Notes under the pieces: model-generated
Seen by the model: only the letters and a program-made list of their open reading frames with translations
Told to the model about the DNA's origin: nothing
The model's database searches: none
Shown here: one piece after another, positions 1 through 8,145 of the stretch
Layout of the letters: each line of letters opens with the position of its first letter
Position numbering within the stretch: the first letter of the stretch is position 1
NCBI RefSeq assembly: GCF_000576635.1
Contig: NZ_AVFL01000028.1
Span: 1 to 64,000, forward strand
DNA: 64,000 nt
Source: Skermanella stibiiresistens SB22
GTDB taxonomy: Bacteria; Pseudomonadota; Alphaproteobacteria; Azospirillales; Azospirillaceae
Reading direction: 5' to 3'
Position numbers and translations under genes: made by a program

Positions 1-1299
1 GCCGAGCCCCGGCGCGCGGCACGTGACCAGCCGGCTCGGCAGCGCCGTCTCCGGCAGCGAGCCGCCGCCTGAATAGCTGACGCCATCCGCCTCCGCGACC
101 TCCAAGCCGGCGATCCCGGCCAGCGAGGCCGCCAGCCGCCCGGCCCGCTCCGCCAGCGCCGGCAGCCGCTCCGCCAGCATCGCCAGCACCGGAACGCTGG
201 TGACCAGCCGTTCGGGATCGGCGTGAAGCCTCAGCGTCGCCTCCAGCGCCGCCAGCGACAGCTTGTCGATCCGCAGCGCCCGCGCCAGTGGATGCTTCGC
301 CAGACCGACGATCAGGTCGCGCCGGCCGACGATGATCCCGGCCTGTGGTCCGCCCAGCAGCTTGTCACCGCTGAACATGACCAAGTCGACGCCGGCGGCG
401 ACGCTCTCGCGCACGGTCGGCTCGTGCGGCAAGCCGAGGGTCCGCAGGTCGAGCAGCGTGCCGCTTCCCAAGTCCTCCATCACGACCAGGCCGCGCCGCT
501 TGCCCAGCGCCGCCAGCTCGGCCAGCGCCGGCGCGCTGGTGAAGCCGACGATCCGGTAGTTGCTCTGATGCACCTTCAGGATCACCCGCGTGTCCGGCGT
601 GATCGCGGCCTCGTAGTCGGCGGCGCGGGTCTTGTTGGTCGTCCCGACTTCGACCAGCCGCGCGCCGCCTTGGCGGATCACGTCGGGCACGCGGAACGAG
701 CCGCCGATCTCGACCAGTTCGGAGCGGGAAACCAGCGCCTCGCCGCCCGCCGCGACTCCGCTCAGCGCCAGCAGGACCGCCGCGGCGTTGTTGTTCACCA
801 CCAGCGCCGCCTCGGCGCCGGTCAGCCGGGTAAGCAAGTAGGTGACCGCCGCGTGGCGCGAGCCGCGGACGCCGCCGTCCAGGTCGTATTCCAGGTTCGT
901 GTAGCCCGCCGCCGTCTCGACCACCGCCGCCACCGCCGCCTCGGCCAGCGGCGCCCGGCCGAGATTGGTGTGGATGATGATTCCGGTTCCGTTGATCACC
1001 CGCCGCAGATGCGGCAGCCGCTCCGCCTCCAGCACCGCCTTGACCCGATCGAGGAAGCCCACAGGCTCGAAGACCTCTCCGCCGCCATCCAGCATCGCCC
1101 GGCGCAGCGCGTCCAGCGCGCCACGCATGGCCTCGACGACGGCGCCGCGCGGGAACTCCGCCAGCAGCGCCGCCGCCTCGGCGCTCTCCAGCAGCTTCTG
1201 CACCTGGGGCAAGCCGCGCAACGGCGCGACGGTGGATCGAGGCTTCGCAGGAACGACATGCATGATCCGCGATGTGGAGTCGAAGGTGGTCTCGCCCAT
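1..1299 (-). CDS. selA: L-seryl-tRNA(Sec) selenium transferase (partial, C-terminus off the window)
   Basis: SelA is a PLP enzyme that converts seryl-tRNA(Sec) to selenocysteinyl-tRNA(Sec) using selenophosphate. The minus strand reads continuously to the left edge. Visible signatures are INGTGIIIHTNLGRAPL, the conserved YTNLEYDLDGGVRGSRH segment and SGDKLLGGPQAGIIVG, which holds the PLP-binding lysine. About 430 residues are present, against roughly 460 for the E. coli enzyme, so only the tail is missing. The start is uncertain. ATG at 1299 has a purine run directly against it, TTG at 1308 has a better-spaced GGAGG, and ATG at 1263 is a third in-frame choice. Presence of selA implies at least one selenoprotein, typically a formate dehydrogenase, elsewhere in the genome. 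Confidence 0.93.
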   Translation of the reverse strand, partial: MGETTFDSTSRIMHVVPAKPRSTVAPLRGLPQVQKLLESAEAAALLAEFPRGAVVEAMRGALDALRRAMLDGGGEVFEPVGFLDRVKAVLEAERLPHLRRVINGTGIIIHTNLGRAPLAEAAVAAVVETAAGYTNLEYDLDGGVRGSRHAAVTYLLTRLTGAEAALVVNNNAAAVLLALSGVAAGGEALVSRSELVEIGGSFRVPDVIRQGGARLVEVGTTNKTRAADYEAAITPDTRVILKVHQSNYRIVGFTSAPALAELAALGKRRGLVVMEDLGSGTLLDLRTLGLPHEPTVRESVAAGVDLVMFSGDKLLGGPQAGIIVGRRDLIVGLAKHPLARALRIDKLSLAALEATLRLHADPERLVTSVPVLAMLAERLPALAERAGRLAASLAGIAGLEVAEADGVSYSGGGSLPETALPSRLVTCRAPGLG

Positions 1300-1446
1300 C
1301 CCCTCCAATGGCCCTACCTCCGTCGGAACGCGGCGTGGGTAGCGGCCAAACACCCTCTCCTTCCGAAGGGGGTATCTCCGGAATCCTCGTTCCCAGTATG
1401 GCGAAAGAACATCAAATTATCTCCTTGCATCGGTCGGGAGAGTGGG

Positions 1447-1632
1447 ATGAGCTTGGTTACCAAAGCGCTGGACAAGACGGTAACCGCCCGCGCGCCCGCC
1501 CGCCGCCTCGGTTTCCTCTCCAGCCGCCCCCTGTCGGCCCGGTTGACTTTGTTGGTCTGGCTCGTGTTGATGTCCGGCATCTGGGCGATCGTGGCGATCA
1601 CCCTAAATGCCGTGCTCGGAGTGGATGGCTGA
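1447..1632 (+). CDS. small single-pass membrane protein
   Basis: A 61-residue protein that I do not recognise. It has a basic N-terminal half (about residues 8-32, rich in Arg and Lys) followed by one hydrophobic helix of about 20 residues (LTLLVWLVLMSGIWAIVAI). The ATG follows a purine-rich GGGAGAGTGGG stretch, which acts as a plausible ribosome-binding site. The same frame stays open far upstream, but there it is antisense to selA and is not credible as coding. The gene reads toward the hydrolase 18 bases downstream and could share its transcript. Coding potential rests on the start context and the clean amphipathic/TM pattern only. Confidence 0.5.
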   Translation: MSLVTKALDKTVTARAPARRLGFLSSRPLSARLTLLVWLVLMSGIWAIVAITLNAVLGVDG

Positions 1633-1650
1633 CGGCCGCTGTGAGGGGTT

Positions 1651-2562
1651 TTGAAGCAAGGCACCTTAACGTTGCCGGACGGGCGGCTGCTGGGCTATGC
1701 CGAGTACGGTGATCCCGACGCCCCTCCCGTCCTATATTGCCACGGTTTTCCAAGTTGCCGCCTCGAGGCGGGAATGATCGAGATCACCGGAGTCCGGCTG
1801 GTGGCGCTGGACCGGCCGGGTTATGGCCTATCCGATCCCAAGCCGGGACGGACGCTGGCCGACTGGCCCGCCGACGCCGCGGCGGCCGCCGACGCGCTGG
1901 GCATCGGCCGGTTCACCGTCGCCGGCGTCTCGGGCGGTGCTCCCTATGCCGCCGCCTGCGCCGCCATGCTGGCCGACCGGGTCGCCGGGCTGGTCCTGAT
2001 CAGCGGGGTGGCGCCGCCGGACATGGGCTGGGAAGCCGGTGGAGCCGCCGAGAAGCTGATGATCCTCGACCGGCTGCCGGGATCGGCGGCACTGGCGGCG
2101 GCGCTCGGCAGGCGACTGGTCCTTGGTGTGCGGTCCGCGTCGCTGCTGCGGGCGCTTTTGCGTTTCGGTGGCCTGCCCGAGGCCGACAAGCGCGTCCTGG
2201 CCGGCGATCTCGGCATCCACGTGCTGGACAGTTTCCGCGAGGCGCTGCGGAACGGTCCACAAGGCGCCCTGGACGATGCCCGAAACTACGCGCGGCCGTG
2301 GGATTTCGCGGTCGAGGACATCCACGCGCCGACCATCATCTGGCATGGAACCGCCGATAGCGAAGTGCCGGTCGCCGCCGCGGAAGTGTACGCGCGGCTA
2401 ATTCCCCACGCCAGGATGTGCGTCAAAGAAGGCGAAGGTCATTTTTCACTGGTCGTTCAATATAACCGCAATATCATCGCGTCGTTTTTTGCCATTGCGG
2501 AAAGGTACGTGCTGGCCGATGTTACACCTGCGGCTCGCACATTTCCGCCTGCGGGAGAATGA
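1651..2562 (+). CDS. alpha/beta-fold hydrolase
   Basis: A 303-residue single-domain alpha/beta hydrolase. Near the N-terminus is the HGFPSC oxyanion-hole segment (about residues 31-36). The nucleophile elbow GVSGG is near residue 92. The acid is probably Asp of WHGTADSEVP (about residue 236) and the catalytic histidine is that of EGEGHFSL near residue 264. The substrate cannot be told from sequence; family members include esterases, lipases and haloperoxidase-like enzymes. The start is TTG with a GAGGGG run very close upstream, and no in-frame ATG precedes the first conserved strand. No signal peptide is seen, so it is probably cytosolic. Confidence 0.85.
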   Translation: MKQGTLTLPDGRLLGYAEYGDPDAPPVLYCHGFPSCRLEAGMIEITGVRLVALDRPGYGLSDPKPGRTLADWPADAAAAADALGIGRFTVAGVSGGAPYAAACAAMLADRVAGLVLISGVAPPDMGWEAGGAAEKLMILDRLPGSAALAAALGRRLVLGVRSASLLRALLRFGGLPEADKRVLAGDLGIHVLDSFREALRNGPQGALDDARNYARPWDFAVEDIHAPTIIWHGTADSEVPVAAAEVYARLIPHARMCVKEGEGHFSLVVQYNRNIIASFFAIAERYVLADVTPAARTFPPAGE

Positions 2563-2604
2563 GCCGGAAAAACCCGTCTGTTTTCTCAACGACAGAACAA
2601 GAAC

Positions 2605-3258
2605 ATGCACATCGATACCGTACGCGCTGCCTATCGCCGTTATGCCGGCGTCTACGACCTTGTCTTTGGCAAGAGCTTCGAGGCGGGACGCCAGCAGACA
2701 CTTGACCGGATCAACGGGCGCAAGGGTCTCCGCATCCTCGAGGTCGGCGTCGGCACCGGTCTCTCGCTGCCGGACTACAATCCCGACCACACCATCGTCG
2801 GCATCGACGCGTCCGAGGAGATGTTGAACCTCGCGCGGGAGCGGGTCGCCAAGAAGGGCATCCGCAACGTCGAGTCCCTGGTCGAGATGGACGCCCAGAA
2901 GATGACGTTCGAAGACCAAAGCTTCGACGTCGTCGTCGCGATGTATGTGATGACCGTGGTGGAGGACCCGCAGGCCGTGATGAACGAGCTGAAGCGCGTC
3001 TGCAAGCCCGGCGGCGACATCTACATCGTCAACCACTTCTCCGCCGAGAAGGCGGGTTTGCGGCTGAAGTTCGAGCGTATGATCGCCAACTTCGCGGAAC
3101 TGCTGGGCTGGCACGCCGACATGCCGATGTCGCCGCTGCTGTCCAACGCGGGGATCGAGATCGTGACCATCGCCAAGCTGCCGCCGTTCGGCATGTTCAC
3201 GATGGTCCACTGCCGGAATTCCGACACCGCGGCGGAATCCCTGCTTCAAGCGGTCTGA
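2605..3258 (+). CDS. pmtA: phosphatidylethanolamine N-methyltransferase, PmtA type
   Basis: A 217-residue class I SAM-dependent methyltransferase with motif I ILEVGVGTGLSLPDY (about residues 47-61) and acidic SAM-ribose loop IVGIDASEEML. Length and layout fit the soluble Rhodobacter/Sinorhizobium PmtA group. That group methylates phosphatidylethanolamine stepwise to phosphatidylcholine at the inner face of the cytoplasmic membrane. The conserved C-terminal block around ELLGWHADMPMSPLL supports this over a generic ubiquinone-type methyltransferase. The gene stands alone on the + strand. It ends at a large inverted repeat at 3275-3346 that separates it from a convergent small gene. Confidence 0.82.
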   Translation: MHIDTVRAAYRRYAGVYDLVFGKSFEAGRQQTLDRINGRKGLRILEVGVGTGLSLPDYNPDHTIVGIDASEEMLNLARERVAKKGIRNVESLVEMDAQKMTFEDQSFDVVVAMYVMTVVEDPQAVMNELKRVCKPGGDIYIVNHFSAEKAGLRLKFERMIANFAELLGWHADMPMSPLLSNAGIEIVTIAKLPPFGMFTMVHCRNSDTAAESLLQAV

Positions 3259-3274
3259 AGGCGGCCATGGCCGC

Positions 3275-3346
3275 CACGGCGGTTCAGATCCTCGTGTTCC
3301 CCAGGGTGATTGGCCTTGGGGGAACAGGTGGACCTGAACCGCCGTG
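3275..3346. terminator. long hairpin between convergent genes
   Basis: A perfect 13-base inverted repeat, CACGGCGGTTCAG at 3275-3287 with its complement at 3334-3346, encloses a second imperfect stem (GTTCCCC at 3296-3302 with GGGGAAC at 3319-3325). It lies exactly between the stop of pmtA and the stop of the convergent small gene. It is probably a bidirectional transcription stop or an intergenic palindromic repeat. No T-tract follows either side, so termination is an inference. Confidence 0.6.
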
Positions 3347-3357
3347 ACGGGACCCCG

Positions 3358-3516
3358 TCATTTCGCCACGATCAGCAGCAGGATCATGTTGGCCGCCGCC
3401 ATGGTCACGGCGGTGGGCACCAGCCAAACGGGGTGCGTCACGAACAGGGCGATGATGACCAGCAGACCGACCAATGCTAGCACGCCGGCGGCGAGGGGCT
3501 TCAGATAGACGTCCAT
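3358..3516 (-). CDS. small two-helix membrane protein
   Basis: A 52-residue protein beginning MDVYLKPLAAGVLALVGLL, with GGAGAT seven bases ahead of the ATG. It consists almost entirely of two hydrophobic segments (about residues 8-26 and 31-51) separated by a short HPVW turn, so it is predicted to be a hairpin in the inner membrane. I do not recognise the family. Clean start context, position between genes and the strict hydrophobic pattern support coding. It converges on pmtA across the 3275-3346 hairpin. Confidence 0.6.
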   Translation of the reverse strand: MDVYLKPLAAGVLALVGLLVIIALFVTHPVWLVPTAVTMAAANMILLLIVAK

Positions 3517-3771
3517 TTCCGGATCTCCGTTACTTGAGGGCGGGTACTTGAGGGCGGGGCCGCCCCCGCCAAGCGTCGAGAGCTTTCCGGCAAGCTACAC
3601 GAAGCGCCGATGCCGGGCTGTTCAAACCATGCCCCGGGTCATGCGGCCTGTTGTCACAAGATTGACGAATTGGGCCAGTGCCGCCCCCGATATCGCTGGA
3701 CTGGAACCGAGGCTCCGGAAGCCGGTTGATTCCCGGGACATCCCCATCGACAGTCCAAAGGAGCCGATCCC

Positions 3772-4254
3772 ATGGAAGAGGCGCATCTGGTCGCAGAGTA
3801 CGGCAATCCCGAAACCGCCCAGCGCGTACGGCGGGATCTGGACGACGCGGGGTTCGGCGCGGATCGGGTCAAGGTCCTGTCGTCCGAGCGGGACATCGGC
3901 GACTTGCCGCGGGAGACGGGCATTTCGCCCGCGACCGCCCAGCGTGCCGCCGACGGTCTGCGGCGTGGCGGTTCCGTCGTGTTGGTCCACGCGACGGTCG
4001 CGGAAGGTGGCCGCGTCCGCGCCATCCTCGAACGATACGAGCCGGGCGGGATCGACCGGCTCGCGGAGACGTATCTCGAACCCGGCTGGAGCCGCGCCGA
4101 TGAGGTCGCCGGTCCCGATGGTGTGCTGGAAATCGCCGATGACCTGCTGAACGTCAAGAAACCCGGTGAAGACCCGTCGAAATTCCGGCCGCTGGCGCCC
4201 AGTCCCGATGAGCCTATCCTCGAGCGGCCAGACACGGGAAAAGCCGAAACGTGA
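3772..4254 (+). CDS. hypothetical protein, possible general stress protein 17M-like domain
   Basis: 160 residues, acidic, with no membrane segment or signal peptide. The N-terminal half (AEYGNPETAQRVRRDLDDAGF, then VLVHA near residue 66) has the beta-alpha-beta rhythm of the small domain annotated as general stress protein 17M-like. The C-terminal 60 residues are low-complexity and acidic/proline-rich. The ATG follows AGGAG at 8 bases. The gene is monocistronic and ends just before a strong hairpin. The family assignment is tentative; the gene itself looks real from frame, start context and terminator. Confidence 0.65.
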   Translation: MEEAHLVAEYGNPETAQRVRRDLDDAGFGADRVKVLSSERDIGDLPRETGISPATAQRAADGLRRGGSVVLVHATVAEGGRVRAILERYEPGGIDRLAETYLEPGWSRADEVAGPDGVLEIADDLLNVKKPGEDPSKFRPLAPSPDEPILERPDTGKAET

Positions 4255-4267
4255 TCCTGAAAGCGAA

Positions 4268-4300
4268 GAACCCCCGCGTGCTCGGTGGCAGCGGGGGTTC
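4268..4300 (+). terminator. intrinsic-type hairpin
   Basis: A perfect 10-base stem, GAACCCCCGC (4268-4277) and GCGGGGGTTC (4291-4300), with a 13-base loop. It begins 14 bases after the stop of the 160-aa gene. Only a weak T-run follows. The stretch 4301-4651 holds no convincing gene; it leads to tRNA-Asp and presumably contains the tRNA promoter. Confidence 0.7.
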
Positions 4301-4651
4301 GTTAGCGGTTAAGACTTTACCGCAGTCCGGTAAGGCACCGGATCAATTTTGGTAGCATGTGGGATGCCAACTTAATGGCAGGTGCATGTAATCGCCGGTG
4401 GACTCATGGATTTTACTCACCCTCCAATCAATCGGCCATTGGCCTTTTTGCTGGATACCGGTCGGAGAACCGACCTCGGAGAAGTTTGTCCTGATCTGAC
4501 GACCTCCTCGTTCTTGCTACATCTTGATGATGTGCCTTTGTCATTGAACTGTCAAGCGGTCCGCCTCACCGAAAAATCGAGCATGGCGGAAAAAATGAAA
4601 ATTCACGCTGGACAACACCGCCGCCACGTCGTACTTACGCGGCCCCACGAC

Positions 4652-4728
<77 letters not shown>

Positions 4729-4941
4729 TTTTCCCTTCGAATACCTTGGATAGCCTTCCCGATCAGGGAAGATGGCCGCTGACCATATAGGTCCGAAAGC
4801 GGTATACCGCAGGTCCATGGACCGCTGCGCACTCCGTGATTCCAAACTCCTTCTGATACCCTGATCGCAAGGGTTCTCCACGGTGGAGAGCCATGACGGG
4901 AGTCGCCCCCGTCCAAGGAACCCCGGCACGGGGACGGGATC

Positions 4942-7032
4942 ATGGTTTCAGCACACACCTCCTCTGAGAATCGGTTTTCGGACAGCCGCGGCGATCATGG
5001 GTCTGGTTCGGTCACTCCCCCAAGGCCCGGCGCCAGCGCGGCGGAAATCCTCGATCGACTCGCGACCGTCCTCTCGTCACCCAGAGCGGTGGCGCTGCTG
5101 GCGGGACCAGCCGATACCAGCCCCAGCCCCCTCATTCCCATTCTGGCGGAGCGGCTGAAGACCCAGGCGATCGTCTGCGCCGCCCTGCCCGATGGCGGGA
5201 TGCCACCCACGACGGCGGCGGCCAGGGCGCTCACCGATCTCGGAGCCATGGCGGTGGCCGGCGTGCCGGCGCGGGAGCTGGAGAAGGCGGTGGAGGGCTT
5301 CAGCCAAAAATACGCGCGGCGTGGCGTGACCAGGGCCCTGCTGGTCGTGGACGGCTCTCCGGGACGAGGGCGGGAGATCGATGGCGTTTCGCTGGAAAGA
5401 TTGGTGCTGCTGACCCAGCGCGGCCCGATCTCCCTCCTGCTGGTCGGACAGACCAAGGGACTGGCCGCACTGATCCGTTCGGCGCCGGGATCGGTGCGCC
5501 AAGCCATCACGACCTACGAGACGCTGGCCGGGCCGGCCCACGCCCGTCCCCCCGCTCGGCGCCACCGCGATGCCGGAGCGGATCTTACGACTTCCTACCC
5601 CATGTTCCAGCCGGTCCGTCCCGATCCGGTGGCGCGGCCGCCGATGATCACCGGGGGTCGGAAGCGTTCGATGATCGAGATCCTGAGCGATCTGGAGGAG
5701 CGGCCCGCCACGGCGAAGCGCGCCGAGCCGCTGGATGGTGGTCGGCTGGTGCTTGATCAACCGGTTGGTGATCGGCCGGTTGGTGATCGGCCGGTTCGTG
5801 ATCGGCTGGTGGGTGATCCCGATGACGAATTCGCTTTGCCCGACTGGCCGCTTCCCGCCCAACCCGGCATCTCGGCCCGGCGTCACGCGCTGTCCTGGGC
5901 TGGCGTCGGCGGTATCGCCTTGGCCGTCGCGGCGACGGCGTTCATGACCTTGGAACCGCGACATGACGCACCGGTGCTTCATGTCGCCGACAAGACTGGC
6001 ACCATCATGGCCAGCGCGATCGTGGCACCGCCCGAACCTGCTCCGGAACCGGTGACAATCGCGGCCGAGTCGCCCGAGCCCGGCGGCGCCACGCGAACCC
6101 TCGTGATCGAGGACGACGCACCCGAAGCACCGCCCCCACCCGAGGCGGCGCCGCTGGAGCCTGAACCAGCGGCGAATTCCGCCACCCCCGAGATCGCGAG
6201 ACCCGATGCCCTTGTTCCAGATGTCGCGGCCCCGGATGTCGCGACACCGGATGCCATAGTCCCGGAACTTGGTCCGTCAGCGGTCGAGCCTCCCGAGACT
6301 GACATGGCGGAACCTCCGGCTCCCGAGTTCCAGGCCCGCGAGCCGGAACCGGCGGTGCCTGAACTTGCGGAACCTGAACCGGCGGAACCCGAACTGGTGG
6401 AACCCGAACTGGCGGAACCCGCCCTACCGGAGCCGTCGCCGCTGGAAGCTCTCCCACCCGAGCCGGCTCCCCCGGAGTCGGTGGCCGAACCGGAACCGAT
6501 GCCTGAAGCGGCGCCCGAGACGGCTGTGGAACCGAGCCCAGATCCCCCGCCCGAAGCGGTGGCGGAACCCACGCCCACGCCGACACCGGAGCCGGAGACA
6601 ATTCCCACCCCCACCACCGATCCAGGCACCAGCCCAACCGTCACCCCGCTCCCCGAGCCCGCGCCGGCTCCCGCCGCGGCACTCGAACCGCCGCCACCGC
6701 CACCCGAGCCCCCTCCTCCGGCGCCGCCGCCGGCTCCCGTGGAGGCGCCGGTGCCGACGATCGCGGAGGGGCTGCTGCTGGACCGCGGCGACCGGTTCCT
6801 GGCGATCGGCGACATCGCCTCCGCGCGCCTGCTGTTCGAATCAGCCGCGGCGCAGGGCAGCGCCCGGGGAGCGCTGGCGTTGGGCCGGACCCTCGATCCC
6901 GGCTATCTCCGGTCGGTCGGCGCTCGTGGGGTGACGGGCGATCCCGACCGCGCCGCCACCTGGTACCGCAAGGCCGCCGCCTTGGGCGAACCCTCCGCGG
7001 CGGGACTGCTGGAGGCGCTGGGCCAGCGCTGA
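4942..7032 (+). CDS. membrane-anchored Pro/Glu-rich protein with C-terminal Sel1/TPR-like repeats
   Basis: A 696-residue protein in four parts. Residues about 35-200 form an alpha/beta domain with Walker-B-like hydrophobic strands (ALLVVDGSPG, SLLLVGQ) but no P-loop, resembling a degenerate ExeA-type ATPase. A linker then carries a short tandem repeat (VGDRPVGDRPVRDR, about residues 274-287). One transmembrane helix follows near 320-335, then about 260 residues of proline/glutamate/alanine repeats (PEP, EPE), and finally a C-terminal ALGRTLDPGYL...DRAATWYRKAAALG segment typical of a Sel1 repeat. The topology would put the repeats and Sel1 part in the periplasm, perhaps spanning to the wall or outer membrane. 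Function is unknown. The gene is convergent with its neighbour; the two stop codons abut. Confidence 0.75.
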   Translation: MVSAHTSSENRFSDSRGDHGSGSVTPPRPGASAAEILDRLATVLSSPRAVALLAGPADTSPSPLIPILAERLKTQAIVCAALPDGGMPPTTAAARALTDLGAMAVAGVPARELEKAVEGFSQKYARRGVTRALLVVDGSPGRGREIDGVSLERLVLLTQRGPISLLLVGQTKGLAALIRSAPGSVRQAITTYETLAGPAHARPPARRHRDAGADLTTSYPMFQPVRPDPVARPPMITGGRKRSMIEILSDLEERPATAKRAEPLDGGRLVLDQPVGDRPVGDRPVRDRLVGDPDDEFALPDWPLPAQPGISARRHALSWAGVGGIALAVAATAFMTLEPRHDAPVLHVADKTGTIMASAIVAPPEPAPEPVTIAAESPEPGGATRTLVIEDDAPEAPPPPEAAPLEPEPAANSATPEIARPDALVPDVAAPDVATPDAIVPELGPSAVEPPETDMAEPPAPEFQAREPEPAVPELAEPEPAEPELVEPELAEPALPEPSPLEALPPEPAPPESVAEPEPMPEAAPETAVEPSPDPPPEAVAEPTPTPTPEPETIPTPTTDPGTSPTVTPLPEPAPAPAAALEPPPPPPEPPPPAPPPAPVEAPVPTIAEGLLLDRGDRFLAIGDIASARLLFESAAAQGSARGALALGRTLDPGYLRSVGARGVTGDPDRAATWYRKAAALGEPSAAGLLEALGQR

Positions 7033-8061
7033 TCAGTCGGTCTTGTGGGTGTCGAGCCACCGCTCCGCCGCGCCGAACCGGGTCCAGCCCGGCACTTGGG
7101 CGGCCAGATTGACCTCGCGCCATTTGGCGTGGCGCGGCGGCTTGCGGAACTCCTCGAAGTTGTCGAACAGGGCGCGGGTGAAGGCCGCGACCTTGCGGTG
7201 GCGGTCGTTGTCCTCTTCCCAATTGTAGACCGCCATGACCGCGCCGACCGCCACCGTACCAACCGACTGGCCGTCCGGAATCAGGCCCGGATAGTCGTCG
7301 TGCCCCAGTTGCGATGGCAGGTAGGTGTCCAGCAGATCGGCCTCGGCCGGGATCGGGAGGAAGTGGAGCCCTCCAGCGCCCCCCGCGCCATCCCCTCCGG
7401 CGTTACCAGCGTCGCGGAACAGCCGGGCCGGCTTGCCGGCGACATAGGCCAGGGCCGCGATCTCGCCGGATTTCAGTTTCTCCAGCGCCAGCGCCTGATC
7501 GAACGAGGTCCGTTCCACCGCCACGCCCAATCGGTCGAACAGCAGGGAGGCCGTCATCTCCGTCCCGCTGCCCGCCACGTCGAAGTTGACCTTGCGGCCG
7601 GCCAGATCCTTGACGCCGCCGATGTCGCGGCCGGCCAGCAGATGGAACTCCTCGTTATAGAGCTTGGCGATATAGCGGACCCGCTTGTCGATCGTCGGGA
7701 ACAGCTTCTCTCGCTGGGCATAGGCCAGCACGTCCGATTGCACGATGCCGACATCCACGCCGCGCAGATAGAGGATGTCGGTCAGGTTCCGCAAGGACCC
7801 CTTGCCCAGGATGGGAAGCACCCGCAATTGCTCGCGGTTGTCCAACACGGCGGCCAGATCGCTGGCGATCCGCACATAGGTGCCATCGACCCCACCGGAG
7901 ATCACGCCGACCGTGCCGCCATTGACCCGATCCCGCACGGCGGCGTCCGCCCGGACCTCGGCGCTGGTCTGCGCCGCGACGGCACCCGGCAGGAACCACA
8001 CCGCGAGCGCCAAAGCCAGTCCCCGCACCGTCCGCAGCCCATCCATCCTCGCCTCCCGCAT
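7033..8061 (-). CDS. TAXI-family TRAP transporter solute-binding receptor
   Basis: A 342-residue protein with an N-terminal signal peptide (hydrophobic core ALALAVWFLPGAVA, cleavage probably after AQ). The mature part has the TAXI signature GGVDGTYVRIASDLAAVL, then VGIVQSDVLAYA and LAGRKVNFDVAGSGTEMTA, as in periplasmic TAXI receptors of TRAP carriers. A glycine-rich insertion (GGDGAGGAGG) is visible near residue 225. No TRAP membrane subunit is adjacent, so the partner is encoded elsewhere or the protein has been repurposed. The ligand is unknown; characterised TAXI proteins bind organic acids or glutamate. Confidence 0.85.
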   Translation of the reverse strand: MREARMDGLRTVRGLALALAVWFLPGAVAAQTSAEVRADAAVRDRVNGGTVGVISGGVDGTYVRIASDLAAVLDNREQLRVLPILGKGSLRNLTDILYLRGVDVGIVQSDVLAYAQREKLFPTIDKRVRYIAKLYNEEFHLLAGRDIGGVKDLAGRKVNFDVAGSGTEMTASLLFDRLGVAVERTSFDQALALEKLKSGEIAALAYVAGKPARLFRDAGNAGGDGAGGAGGLHFLPIPAEADLLDTYLPSQLGHDDYPGLIPDGQSVGTVAVGAVMAVYNWEEDNDRHRKVAAFTRALFDNFEEFRKPPRHAKWREVNLAAQVPGWTRFGAAERWLDTHKTD

Positions 8062-8145
8062 CAGCTTTGCCTTGTCCCAAGCCTACAGCGGGCGGGCGGG
8101 TCCGCTACCCTCTCGAAAGGGGCGCCTGCCCATAAGCACAGGCGG

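Noticed and set aside
223-1446. Long + strand open frame over selA
   Set aside because: Antisense to the SelA motifs; only its last 61 codons, past the selA start, look like a real small protein.
5745-5820. Tandem DNA repeat as a separate element
   Set aside because: It is an in-frame coding repeat (VGDRP units) within the Pro/Glu-rich protein, so it is described there.
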